Below, piece after piece: positions 16,134-24,849 of a stretch of 64,000 bases of DNA. How positions within the stretch are numbered: the stretch's first letter is position 1; each line of letters starts with the position of its first letter. Made by a program: the position numbers and the translations under genes. This DNA is from Chryseobacterium sp. CH21 (GTDB lineage Bacteria > Bacteroidota > Bacteroidia > Flavobacteriales > Weeksellaceae). The stretch covers positions 97,858-161,857 of the forward strand of contig NZ_QICI01000019.1 of NCBI RefSeq assembly GCF_004119445.1, given 5' to 3'. The notes under the pieces were generated by a model. That model was not told where the DNA came from. It worked only from the letters and a program-made list of their open reading frames with translations, and ran no database searches.

Positions 16134-17162
16134 TTATTTCTCTAATTCTGCTACAAGATCCTTCCACTCCTGAAGTTCAGGAATTCCTGGTTTTCTTTTT
16201 CCGAAGAACTGAACGATAAAGTCTCCTTCATTGTTGAATACTTCGATAGCGGTTACTTCTCCGTCTTCAGTTGGTTTTTTAACGATCCATGCTTCTGCAA
16301 TTTTCGTTACGTCAAGGTGTAAGTTGAAGTCAGGATCCATTACATTGAACCATTGCTGGTGCCAAAGTGTTTTCTTTACATTTCCTGTGTGAATCTGGAT
16401 AATCCCTCTGTTTCCAACAAATACCATGATCGGTGTATTTTTCTCAGAAGCATCTTCAAGGATGTTCACTACTTTCGCGTTATCAATTTTCTTAGCAAAT
16501 CCTTCCGGAGCCAATCTTAATGCCTGTGTTCTGCTTACTCCATATTTTCTGGTCATCATGAAGAAATCATGAGTATCTTTCAATTCTGTCCATGCTTTTT
16601 TGAATCCTTCCACATCAATATCTGAATCTTCTTTTTCAGCCTGTTTTGGAGCTACTGCTTCAAATACCAATGCCTGATTCTGATCTTCTGCTTTGAATTT
16701 TTCTATAATCGCATCGAAAGCAGCTTCATTACTGTCTTTCGTTAAATAAATCTTGTGAAGTGCCAATCCGTCTTTTCCGAAAAACTGAAGGCTCTTTTTG
16801 TCACCTTCCAGTACTGCAAAAGCAAATTTCCAGTGGTTAAGGAAAATTCTAAGGTCAATATCTTCACCCACAAAAAGCTGTGCATGCGGGCTGCTGAAAT
16901 CTCCGTTCAGATACGTTCCTTTTCTTTCATGAACACACTCATCATTACGGGTAAGAGCCATTACTTTTCCTAATTGCTCAGCTTCTGTAAGGATTCCCTG
17001 GAAATCCGGGTTCAGGACAGTAACGCCTTCTCCTATGCTTGTTGCCAATAATTCTGCCTCACTTACTTCTAACTGTGCTGCTGCATTTCTTATTCTGATA
17101 TGTGGATTTTCTGCTTTCAGAGCTTCCCATTTTTCCTTTAAATCATTAACTAATGTGCTCAT
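16134..17162 (-). CDS. hmuS: Hemin-degrading factor (HemS/ChuS/HmuS family)
   Basis: Cytoplasmic heme-binding or heme-degrading protein of 342 residues with the internal duplication typical of HemS/ChuS. Each half has an NHWKFAF/HQQWFNVMDPDFNLHL-like strand-helix unit and a ...FFGKDG/...FFGKRKPG loop. It handles heme after import by HmuTUV, storing it or releasing iron. It is the last gene of the hmu operon, 4 nt after the methyltransferase gene. Confidence 0.95.
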   Translation of the reverse strand: MSTLVNDLKEKWEALKAENPHIRIRNAAAQLEVSEAELLATSIGEGVTVLNPDFQGILTEAEQLGKVMALTRNDECVHERKGTYLNGDFSSPHAQLFVGEDIDLRIFLNHWKFAFAVLEGDKKSLQFFGKDGLALHKIYLTKDSNEAAFDAIIEKFKAEDQNQALVFEAVAPKQAEKEDSDIDVEGFKKAWTELKDTHDFFMMTRKYGVSRTQALRLAPEGFAKKIDNAKVVNILEDASEKNTPIMVFVGNRGIIQIHTGNVKKTLWHQQWFNVMDPDFNLHLDVTKIAEAWIVKKPTEDGEVTAIEVFNNEGDFIVQFFGKRKPGIPELQEWKDLVAELEK

Positions 17163-17166
17163 TACT

Positions 17167-17817
17167 TTACTTTTTTATGGTTAAAATTGTATAAATTCTT
17201 CGTATTGTTTCGTTTCCTGTTTTACTTTTTATTTCTTCTTCTTTTTCAGAAGTTTTCATTCTTTTAAAGCGGCTTTTGGAGATGAGTTCTTCCATTTCAC
17301 TGTTGCTGTATAAGGTGAAATCATATTCCGTGAACGGCAGTTTTTCCATGAATTCTCTTTGTCCAAACGTAAGGACGAACGTTCCGTCATCTTTCAAAAC
17401 CCTGTAAATCTCATTTAGAAATTCTACCGGATTTTCCCAGAAGTAGACTGTGTTGACTGTAAATATTTTATCAAAAGATCTATCCCGAAAAGGGAGCTTT
17501 TTACCTTCATACAGAACAAAATCTGCCTCACTTTCAAATTCTTTATTGAGTCTTTTGGCTTCATTGTGCATGGTCTCGGAAATATCAATTCCTGTATATC
17601 TGAGATTTTTGGCAAGACTCATTATACTTTTCAGATGAGCTGCGTTACCGTGTCCTATTTCAAGGATCTGCTGCTCGTCATCAATCACCAATGTTTTGAT
17701 GCTTTCCAACGTCATGCTGATATTAGTTGCATTCATCATTTCACCAATCTCGATGCCTTTTTCTCCCTGAGGATTGGCAAGATTCTGTGCGAGGATTTTG
17801 AGTTCGTCTTTTTCCAT
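17167..17817 (-). CDS. SAM-dependent class I methyltransferase within the hmu operon
   Basis: Rossmann-fold methyltransferase of 216 residues, UbiE/methyltransferase-11 type. Motif I is ILEIGHGNAAH (51-61), an acidic residue ends strand 2 (TGIDISETM), and the FDKIFTVNTVYFWENP segment fits motif IV. The substrate is unknown. It sits between hmuV and hmuS, so a role in heme handling, for example anaerobic radical-type chemistry or porphyrin modification, is only a guess. Its ATG lies 2 nt after the reconstructed hmuV stop, so the apparent 77-nt overlap with hmuV is probably an artefact. Confidence 0.9.
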   Translation of the reverse strand: MEKDELKILAQNLANPQGEKGIEIGEMMNATNISMTLESIKTLVIDDEQQILEIGHGNAAHLKSIMSLAKNLRYTGIDISETMHNEAKRLNKEFESEADFVLYEGKKLPFRDRSFDKIFTVNTVYFWENPVEFLNEIYRVLKDDGTFVLTFGQREFMEKLPFTEYDFTLYSNSEMEELISKSRFKRMKTSEKEEEIKSKTGNETIRRIYTILTIKK

Positions 17818-17819
17818 GG

Positions 17820-18592
17820 TTATCCAAAATGATCATTGGGTTATTGGTAATAGGGTGTCCACAGATGGTACAGGGAAAATTATAGGCATTGCTTATATTT
17901 TCTGCAGTAAAAACTTCCTGTGGTGTTCCATAGGCGGAAACCTGTCCTGATTTCATTAATAAAATCTTATCTGCAAACTGTGCAGCAAGGTTCAGATCAT
18001 GTAAAACTACAATAGCACTGTTGGCTTTTTTGGTGAAATTTTTGATAATTTCCAATGCTTTATACTGATGCTTTATATCTAAATTATTCAATGGTTCGTC
18101 CAGAAAAACCAGTTTGTGGGCAATATCATTTTCAAGCTGTGCCATTACTCTTGAAAGATGTACACGCTGTTTTTCTCCTCCTGAAAGGGTGTTGTATTCT
18201 CTTTCTTTCAGGTGAAAAATATCGGTTTCGTACATCATATTATTCATGGCTTCCAGATCTTCTTTTCCGGGCTGGGCATCGAAATACGGATACCTTCCCA
18301 TCATGATTACATCTTTTACCTCAAGCGGAATATCGTTGCTGTTATGCTGTGAGAACTTTGCTTTGTGCTTTGAAAGTTCTTGTATATTCCATTCTTTGAT
18401 GGGTTTATCTTTAAACAAGACTTTGTTATGTCCGGATTTTACTTCATCTGCCAATACGCTCAGAAGACTTGACTTCCCTGCTCCGTTGGGTCCTACAATG
18501 GCCAGAAATTCGCCGTATTCCAGAGATACATCTACCCCGTCCAGAATTCTGAATTCCTTATGTTTATAATTGATCTGGTGTGCCTTGATCAT
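17820..18592 (-). CDS. hmuV: Heme ABC transporter ATP-binding protein (C-terminal frameshift)
   Basis: ATPase powering heme import. Walker A GPNGAGKS is at 34-41, the signature LSGGEKQR starts at 136, and Walker B LVFLDEP is at 161-167. As it stands the frame runs on to 17741, with an unusual basic tail that is the methyltransferase gene read in another frame. Adding one T to the run in ATCATTTTGG (17826-17829) gives the family's usual ending NPMIIFG and a stop at 17820-17822. I therefore report the reconstructed end. It starts directly at the hmuU stop. Confidence 0.93.
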
Positions 18593-19631
18593 TACAGTGA
18601 TTTTTTAAATTTAACCAAAATAGCGATAAAAATAGGGCCTCCCATTAAGGCTGTTAAAATTCCGATCGGCAGCTCTGACGGTTCCACAATGCTTCTGCTG
18701 AAGGTATCTGCCGTTAATAACAAAATGCTTCCGCACATTGCCGATAATGGCAAAATAAATGTGTAATTGGATTTGAATAACAGTCTTAAAATATAAGGTA
18801 CAATAAGACCAACAAAACCAATGGTTCCTGAGAATGCCACACAACTTCCTACCATTAAAGCTACAATGATAATGATCTGCTTTTTCAGTCTTTCCACATT
18901 GATTCCCAGATGCTGCGCATCTTTCTCTCCCAGCATCATCGCATTCAATGCTTTTCCTTTTGGGAGTAAAATAATGTAAGCAATGATCGCAACAACGGCC
19001 AAAATAATATTCTTCGTCCATGTAGCGGCTGCCAGGCTTCCTAAATTCCAGAAAGTAAGGTCTCTGAGCTGCTCATCTTTTGAGATATAGATCAAAATCC
19101 GGTTATCGAAAACCCGATAGCCGTTATGGCAACTCCGGTAAGCAGCATCATCACTACATTTGTTTTTCCTCCGCTTGTTGAAATTCTGTACACCAGCATC
19201 ATTGATAAAAAAGAACCGATAAAAGCCGCAATTCCTACCAGTGAAAATTGTACAGCTTCAGGAAGATATTCTTTGAAATGTCCTCCTAAAACAATCGCAA
19301 TAGCTGCCAGCAATGTTGCTCCTGATGTAAGTCCTATTAAATCTCCCGTTGCCAAAGGATTCTTGAAAAGTCCCTGAAGACTTGTCCCTGAAACCGACAA
19401 CATACTTCCTACTAAAATAGCCATGATAATTCTGGCTGCTCTTACGTCCCAAATCACATATTTATCACTGAGTGATAATCCGGAATCTCCTTTTATAAAT
19501 TGCCACAGTGCCATGAAAGGAGATTTTTCTCCAAAATCATAAACGCCTGTATTAAGCGACAGTACTGCTATAATGGCAAGCAGTACTGCGCTTATAATAA
19601 GATAAAAGTATAGTTTACTTTGTGCTTTCAA
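18592..19631 (-). pseudogene. hmuU: Heme ABC transporter permease (FecCD family), frameshifted
   Basis: Multi-pass permease of the BtuC/FecCD type, about 345 residues if whole. The first frame (19631 to 19092) ends after GVAITAIGFSITGF and the second (19095 to 18592) continues with IYISKDEQLRDLTFW, the next piece of the same family alignment. Adding one T to the GGATTTTGATC run (19094-19097) restores one frame reading ITGFLIYISKDEQ. The break is in a homopolymer and matches six similar cases here, so a sequencing error is likelier than a dead gene. It overlaps hmuT by 17 nt. Confidence 0.9.
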
Positions 19632-20493
19632 TTAAAAGTTTGTTTAATCCTACTGCTGCTTCTCCTACTCTCGGCCCGAAACCTGATACTAAACCTCCGT
19701 CCATTGCAATGATTTTTTTGTTTTTACCTGCATTGGTTTGAGATACTCCCGGCATTTTAAGTGCTCCTTCATTTCCTCCTGCTCCCTGTAAACCAGTTTC
19801 GAAGAAGAATAGTACGTCAGGATTAGCTTTTACAACAGCTTCCGGAGTCAAAGGTTTGAAATCTTCAAAATCAGTAACTGCATTTTCTCCTCCTGCAAGG
19901 GTAATTAATGAAGCCATTGGTGTATTTTTACCGCTTACCATCAGCATGTTTCCTCTGGCATAGATGAACAATACTTTTGGTTTTTTAGCAATAGGCTGTA
20001 CTTGTTTCAAGTCAGCATCAATTTTATCATTTAATTTCTGATAATCTGTATTTCCGATCGCTTTTGCAACCTGTTCAATCAGTTTTTTAGTTCCGTCAAC
20101 AGTGTATTCCTGTTTGAAAACTTCAGTTTTAATTCCTGAAGATTTGATTTTCCCCATTAATTCGGGGTTGATATCTTTATCAGAAGCAAGAATTAAAGTA
20201 GGATTTACTGACATGATCGGTTCAATAGTCATGGATCTCATGTGCCCCAGATCTTTAGCTGTAGTTTTTAAAGAGGCAGGATATGTACTGGTAACATCTG
20301 TTGCTACGATTTCTTTTTCGTGGCCAAGAGCAGCTACTATTTCAGTAATTCCTCCATTTAATGTTACTATTTTATTGTTGGTTTTTGGTGCTTCAGAAGT
20401 GGCTTCTGTAGTATTTTCTTTCGCTGTTCCTTCTGCTTTTTTGCAAGAATATACTGCTACAAGAACAGAAGCTGCAAGGATGAATTTTTTCAT
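19615..20493 (-). CDS. hmuT: Heme ABC transporter substrate-binding lipoprotein
   Basis: Periplasmic heme-binding protein of 292 residues that passes heme to HmuUV. N-terminal lipobox VYSC with Cys17 as the lipidation site, then a low-complexity Thr/Glu linker. The class III binding-protein fold is visible: IVTLNGGITEIVAALGHEKEIVATD, YPASLKTTAKDLGHMRS, VNPTLIL.. and the C-terminal GPRVGEAAVGLNKLL. It lies between hmuY and hmuU. Confidence 0.94.
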   Translation of the reverse strand: MKKFILAASVLVAVYSCKKAEGTAKENTTEATSEAPKTNNKIVTLNGGITEIVAALGHEKEIVATDVTSTYPASLKTTAKDLGHMRSMTIEPIMSVNPTLILASDKDINPELMGKIKSSGIKTEVFKQEYTVDGTKKLIEQVAKAIGNTDYQKLNDKIDADLKQVQPIAKKPKVLFIYARGNMLMVSGKNTPMASLITLAGGENAVTDFEDFKPLTPEAVVKANPDVLFFFETGLQGAGGNEGALKMPGVSQTNAGKNKKIIAMDGGLVSGFGPRVGEAAVGLNKLLIESTK

Positions 20494-20514
20494 GATATAC
20501 TATTATTTGATTAT

Positions 20515-21630
20515 TTATAAAGGTTCGAACTCAAAATTGGTGTACCCACGGTTTCCGTTGTCATCTTTCATTTTATTGAACCTCAGCTTAAAGTAAAAAC
20601 CTTCTGCATCTTTCAATACAAAGAAACGGTCTGCATACACGAAAGGAACCGGATTGGCTGCCGTACCGGTAGTGGTTCTCCACTTATCACCAATGGCTCT
20701 CTGGTCATTGAAAACAAATTTAGCAGGCTCTACGTCTTTCAGTTTAAATGCAGTGTAAGCCTGTTCCAGACTTCCGGTAACTGTTACCTGATAAGCACCT
20801 ACTCCATTCAATGTATTGGTGGTAATAAAATCTGCATAGAAATAACTTCCTGCGCTGGTTGTAGGTCCCATGAATACTTCATTGGTAAATGTTGTAAATG
20901 CAAGGTCCCAGTTCTTTTTCTTAGGCTGAATCTTTGCAGGAGTTCCCATTTTCAGATTGAAGAATGTAAAATTGTATTCTGCATCTTTTGTAATGATATA
21001 TTCTTTGATATCTGTTCCTGTTGCGTTCACATCAGCATAACGAATTTTGTATCCACCCGGAGCTCTTACAATCTGTACTTTCTTCCATCCTCTCGGATCT
21101 CCCGATAAAGAAACAGAACCTGCTCCGATATTGTTTGAAGAAGGAATTTCTCTTCCAAGATTGATCAGATAGATAGGATTATCTGCATCATTTTCTTTTA
21201 CAGCATCAATCCCGGTAGTCTGCGTTAAGAAGTTTCCGTTAGGGTTGTCAACATACTTCATGTTTGCTGCATCAAATGTTCCTACCTGAGCAACATCTTT
21301 TAAAGCAGCTACATCGGATTCTTTTACTTTGCTGATATCTGTAGCATTAGGAATTTTAATAGCCGTCATGGCAAGAGAACCGTTCATAATGACACGAAAT
21401 TCATCTCCTGAATAAAAACCAAGATCCCAATCTGTTCTTTTATTAACAGCCGGATTGGTGTAATCACTCAGATCTATCCATACCTGATTGGGTTCTGTAG
21501 GACCTCCTATTTTAGCATTCACTTCAGACCCTGTCATTGGAGGAACCGGAACCGGATCTTCATCAGCAGAAAGACAAGACTGTGTGGCCAGCATGACGGA
21601 AAGAATAGAAAATATCTTTAAATACTTCAT
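20515..21630 (-). CDS. hmuY: HmuY family heme-binding lipoprotein
   Basis: Predicted surface hemophore of 371 residues. The signal ends at Cys19 (TQSC), so it is probably lipid-anchored. HmuY-family blocks are QVWIDLSDYTNPAVNKRTDWDLGF and a second NWDLAFTTFTNEVF unit. In Porphyromonas HmuY takes heme from host proteins and gives it to the TonB receptor HmuR. It sits 16 nt downstream of the TonB receptor gene and 21 nt upstream of hmuT, so it is clearly in the same operon. Confidence 0.92.
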   Translation of the reverse strand: MKYLKIFSILSVMLATQSCLSADEDPVPVPPMTGSEVNAKIGGPTEPNQVWIDLSDYTNPAVNKRTDWDLGFYSGDEFRVIMNGSLAMTAIKIPNATDISKVKESDVAALKDVAQVGTFDAANMKYVDNPNGNFLTQTTGIDAVKENDADNPIYLINLGREIPSSNNIGAGSVSLSGDPRGWKKVQIVRAPGGYKIRYADVNATGTDIKEYIITKDAEYNFTFFNLKMGTPAKIQPKKKNWDLAFTTFTNEVFMGPTTSAGSYFYADFITTNTLNGVGAYQVTVTGSLEQAYTAFKLKDVEPAKFVFNDQRAIGDKWRTTTGTAANPVPFVYADRFFVLKDAEGFYFKLRFNKMKDDNGNRGYTNFEFEPL

Positions 21631-21646
21631 AACAGTAACTTATTAT

Positions 21647-23752
21647 TTAAAATTGAAACATTAATCTGGCAAAATAGCTTCTGCCATAATATAAATTAAC
21701 AAAACCATTAGCTGCATTATGAGCCGTACCGGCAGTTGCAGTAGAGTTTAATCTTGTTACATCAAATATATTTTTCACCCCGGCAGAAATCTCAAAATGC
21801 TTGTTCCAGAAAGGCTGGCTTACAATGAAATCCATCATATGAAAGCTGTCTATTTTTCCAAGGCGGAAATCGTTGGCTCCGTCTGATACGTATAATCTGT
21901 CCGGACCTGTGAATTTATAATAAAGGGCAAAATTGGTATCGGTACTTTTCAGTCTGTAGGTAGCTGATGCTCCTGCCTGTACCAGATACTGGAAGTCTGT
22001 AGGAGATGATGATTTTAAATCATTCATAGATACAGATGTACCGCTTACAGACCCTCTTAAGGATAAAGCAAACTGGTCTTTTCTGAAATCTACATTCGCT
22101 GAAACCAATAAATTTTTATAATTATTAATATTCATGTATTTGTAGGTAGAAGGCTCTTTCACCATCACCATTTCAATCCTGTCGCGCACATCAAGATATA
22201 ATGCATCTACTCCGTAATTAATTTTCCAGTTATTCTCCGCAGCAAAATTCTGATTCCAGAAAAGACCTGCTGAGAATCCTTTTTCAGGATTTAGATCAGG
22301 ATTTCCTTGTACGTCATGATTGATATTTACAAAATAGGTATACAGCTCTTCATATTTGGGAAAACGGTTGGCCGATCCTACAACGGCTCTAAGGTTTGAA
22401 TTCTCAGAGGTTTTATATCTCGCAGATAAAGAGTAGTTGTATTGATCATTAAAGTTCTCGCTTAAAGAAAGTCTTACCCCTGGTCTTAGGGAGAATTTAT
22501 CTGAAACATTCCATTCTGCAGAAAGGAAATTGGAATAGGTAAATATTTTTCTTTTTACCGCTTCTCCAAAGAAATCTCCTGCAATGAGTGCGGCATATCC
22601 GTTGGTATAGTCTAGCTCGTATCCTAACTGAAAGTCAAAAACTTTACTATCCAGAAAGTTACTGAACATACCTCTTGAATAGATCACATCTGTTTTATAA
22701 TAAGATCTTTCTTCCTGTCTGCTTTTCACAGTTCTGTTCGGAATATCATAATTGTAGTCAGCAAATTTTCTATCCTGATTCTGATAAGAGAAATCTCCCA
22801 TATAGCGGATATGTCCCAGATTGGTTTGAATATTGAATTGGTGAACCCAACGATCTGTATTGTATTCTCTGTCACGGCTTTCATAGGCTACCCCACCCAA
22901 TCCGTCATTAAGAGGATTTCTGCTTACTTCCGGATTATAGAAGTTGAATTTTTCATTCAGATAAGACAGTTTGTAAAAGAATGTCGTTTTATTTTTGGTA
23001 TATCTTAATAATGCGGAGGCATCATATTGATCTTTCGGATTCCATTCGTATCCTCTCGTGTTATCCTGTCCAAAGTATTTGTAACCTTTGCTCTCCCCTT
23101 CATATCCCATAAACTGGTTATGGTTGAAATTGATGCTTGCAAACCATTCATTATTGATGTTATAATCTACATTCAGATTCTGAATATGTCTTCCGTTTCC
23201 TCTTTTCTTAAGATCATACTGGTCTCTTACCGTTTCTTCCTGCAATGAGCCTCTTACACTGATCTTTTGTGTACTGGTTTTTTTTGTAATAATATTAATG
23301 ACCCCTGCAACTGCGCCATTTCCATACTCAACTCCCATACTACCTTTCATAATTTCAATTCTCTCTATATTGCTTAAAGCAATTTTGGTAAGGTCAATAT
23401 TGCTTCCTAATCCTGTATCTCCTACTACCGGGATATTATCGATAAGGATTTTTACATAATCCCCATTAAGTCCCATTATTTTGGCGGTAGAATTTCCCGA
23501 GCGGGTATCTGGAGTAATCTGTATGTTAAGACTTTGATTCAAAACTTCTGCAACATTGGTTGCTGCCATATTTTTAATCTGCTCAGCATCAATAACGTCA
23601 ACCTTATAGATGGATTTGTTAATGGACTGCTGCATATACTGTCCTGTAATAACAACTTCTTCAATTTTCTTTTGATTAAGAGAATCCTTTTCTTGTGCAT
23701 TCATCCAGAAAGCCATGGATAATGAAAGAACGGAAAGCACTTTCTTCTTCAT
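21647..23752 (-). CDS. hmuR: TonB-dependent heme receptor
   Basis: Outer membrane TonB-dependent receptor of about 701 residues. The start is set at the inner ATG (23752), where a good signal peptide begins (MKKKVLSVLSLSMAFWMNAQ). The longer frame to 23797 would put coding sequence over the promoter and operator. A plug domain follows (VVITGQYMQQSINKSIYKVD, then the IERIEIMKGSMGVEYGNGAVAGVINI block), then a 22-strand-type barrel ending in ARLMFQF with a terminal Phe. First gene of the hmu operon. Confidence 0.95.
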   Translation of the reverse strand: MKKKVLSVLSLSMAFWMNAQEKDSLNQKKIEEVVITGQYMQQSINKSIYKVDVIDAEQIKNMAATNVAEVLNQSLNIQITPDTRSGNSTAKIMGLNGDYVKILIDNIPVVGDTGLGSNIDLTKIALSNIERIEIMKGSMGVEYGNGAVAGVINIITKKTSTQKISVRGSLQEETVRDQYDLKKRGNGRHIQNLNVDYNINNEWFASINFNHNQFMGYEGESKGYKYFGQDNTRGYEWNPKDQYDASALLRYTKNKTTFFYKLSYLNEKFNFYNPEVSRNPLNDGLGGVAYESRDREYNTDRWVHQFNIQTNLGHIRYMGDFSYQNQDRKFADYNYDIPNRTVKSRQEERSYYKTDVIYSRGMFSNFLDSKVFDFQLGYELDYTNGYAALIAGDFFGEAVKRKIFTYSNFLSAEWNVSDKFSLRPGVRLSLSENFNDQYNYSLSARYKTSENSNLRAVVGSANRFPKYEELYTYFVNINHDVQGNPDLNPEKGFSAGLFWNQNFAAENNWKINYGVDALYLDVRDRIEMVMVKEPSTYKYMNINNYKNLLVSANVDFRKDQFALSLRGSVSGTSVSMNDLKSSSPTDFQYLVQAGASATYRLKSTDTNFALYYKFTGPDRLYVSDGANDFRLGKIDSFHMMDFIVSQPFWNKHFEISAGVKNIFDVTRLNSTATAGTAHNAANGFVNLYYGRSYFARLMFQF

Positions 23753-23770
23753 AAGGGTACAAATTTTCGA

Positions 23771-23837
23771 CAAATATAAAACTTTATTTAGACTCATTAA
23801 AAATAAATGTATATTTTTGTGGAATAATTCTAAATAA
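23771..23837. promoter_or_regulatory. Divergent hmuR / T9SS-protein promoters with inverted-repeat operator
   Basis: TTATTTAGACTCATT (23784-23798) and AATAATTCTAAATAA (23823-23837) form an imperfect 15-nt inverted repeat with a 24-bp centre. The plus-strand -7 box TATTTTTG is at 23812-23819 and the minus-strand -7 box TATATTTG reads from 23778 to 23771. The site thus covers both promoters. The same arms and spacing recur at 24778-24831. A Fur-type iron repressor is the natural candidate, by inference. Confidence 0.75.
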
Positions 23838-23847
23838 AAATAATCTC

Positions 23848-24654
23848 ATGAAATTAAAATTACTTTTAGGAGCTCTTGTGTTTACAGCGTTCACTGCAAA
23901 TGCTCAGGTAGCTAATATCAATGAAAATTTTAATAATTTCACAGTTGGAAATACTACTTTCCCTCAATTCGGATGGTCTGCTATTGTAGCTCCGATAACA
24001 GGAGAGTTCCCTCCAGTACCGCCAAGAATGCTTGTTGCAGGAGATACCAACAGAGCTGTTCAGTCTTATGCTGGAAACAATGCTACAGGAACATCTTACC
24101 TGATCACTCCGCAGATTGAAGTCCCTACAGGAAATAAAACATTAACTTTTGACACTACATTAGTGGTTCAGTCTCCTGGTACCGGAACAATCCAGATAGG
24201 AGTAGCATCTAACCCGGCAGATATGGCAACATTTGTTGCTGTCGGAAGTCCAATCAGCGTTACGACTATTGGAACGATTCAGAATGTAAGTGTAAATATT
24301 CCGGCTTCTACAGGATCTTATATTGTTTTTAAATTTACACCAACAGCTTCGCACACTGCTATTCAGATTGACAATGTAGTTTACAACACAACTGCTTCTT
24401 TAGGAGTATCAGACAGCAATAAATCAACAGAAAACTTCAGATTTGCCTTAAATTCTGATCAGTCTGCGCTAGAATTTATCGTAAAGAAAGATCCTAAGAA
24501 TATCCAGATCTATTCCGCAGCAGGACAAAAAGCTGCTGAAGGAAAACTGAACGGACAGAGATTTGATATCAGCACACTTCAGACAGGAGTATACTATATG
24601 AATATTGAAACTGCAGAAGGTAAATTAATCCAATCAAAATTCATCAAAAAATAA
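23848..24654 (+). CDS. T9SS-secreted protein with choice-of-anchor J-like domain
   Basis: Secreted protein of 268 residues. Signal peptide to about residue 19 (LLLGALVFTAFTANAQ). The domain that follows has the jelly-roll pattern of cleaved-adhesin/choice-of-anchor J modules (NINENFNNFT..., SYLITPQIEVP, ...IQIDNVVY). The last 70 residues are a T9SS type A sorting tail (QIYSAAGQKAAEGKLNGQ...GVYYMNIETAEGKLIQSKFIKK). It is transcribed divergently from hmuR under the shared operator and has its own terminator, so it is probably iron-regulated. The ligand is unknown. Confidence 0.85.
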   Translation: MKLKLLLGALVFTAFTANAQVANINENFNNFTVGNTTFPQFGWSAIVAPITGEFPPVPPRMLVAGDTNRAVQSYAGNNATGTSYLITPQIEVPTGNKTLTFDTTLVVQSPGTGTIQIGVASNPADMATFVAVGSPISVTTIGTIQNVSVNIPASTGSYIVFKFTPTASHTAIQIDNVVYNTTASLGVSDSNKSTENFRFALNSDQSALEFIVKKDPKNIQIYSAAGQKAAEGKLNGQRFDISTLQTGVYYMNIETAEGKLIQSKFIKK

Positions 24655-24682
24655 GGTTTATTAGACTATTATCAACCTTCAC

Positions 24683-24714
24683 AAAGCCGGCGGGATCACT
24701 CCTTCCGGCTTTTT
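24683..24714 (+). terminator. Terminator after the T9SS protein gene
   Basis: AAAGCCGG pairs with CCGGCTTT over a 16-nt loop, followed by TTTTTC. Confidence 0.75.
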
Positions 24715-24777
24715 CTTGCTCTCTTTATTTCTTTTTTAAACGATAATTAAAATAAAAACAAGATAAAAATCATATTT

Positions 24778-24831
24778 TTATTTAGAATGATTAAAAATAA
24801 TTATTTATTTTTGTGGAATCATTCTAAATAA
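24778..24831 (+). promoter_or_regulatory. Promoter with perfect 15-bp inverted-repeat operator
   Basis: TTATTTAGAATGATT (24778-24792) and AATCATTCTAAATAA (24817-24831) are perfect reverse complements with a 24-bp centre. The -7 box TATTTTTG ends just before the right arm. Sequence and geometry match the hmuR operator, tying this gene to the heme regulon. Confidence 0.8.
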
Positions 24832-24849
24832 GGATTTAAAAAATAAATT

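Noticed and set aside
17741..17819. Basic C-terminal tail of HmuV
   Set aside because: It is the methyltransferase gene read in another frame; one added T restores the standard ending NPMIIFG.
18611..19021. Minus-strand ORF of 136 codons inside hmuU
   Set aside because: A shadow in another frame of the permease gene, Cys/His/Tyr-rich and without family features.
23753..23797. Longer start of the TonB receptor (MSLNKVLYLSKICTL...)
   Set aside because: It would cover the -7 box and the operator, and the true signal peptide starts at the inner Met (23752).
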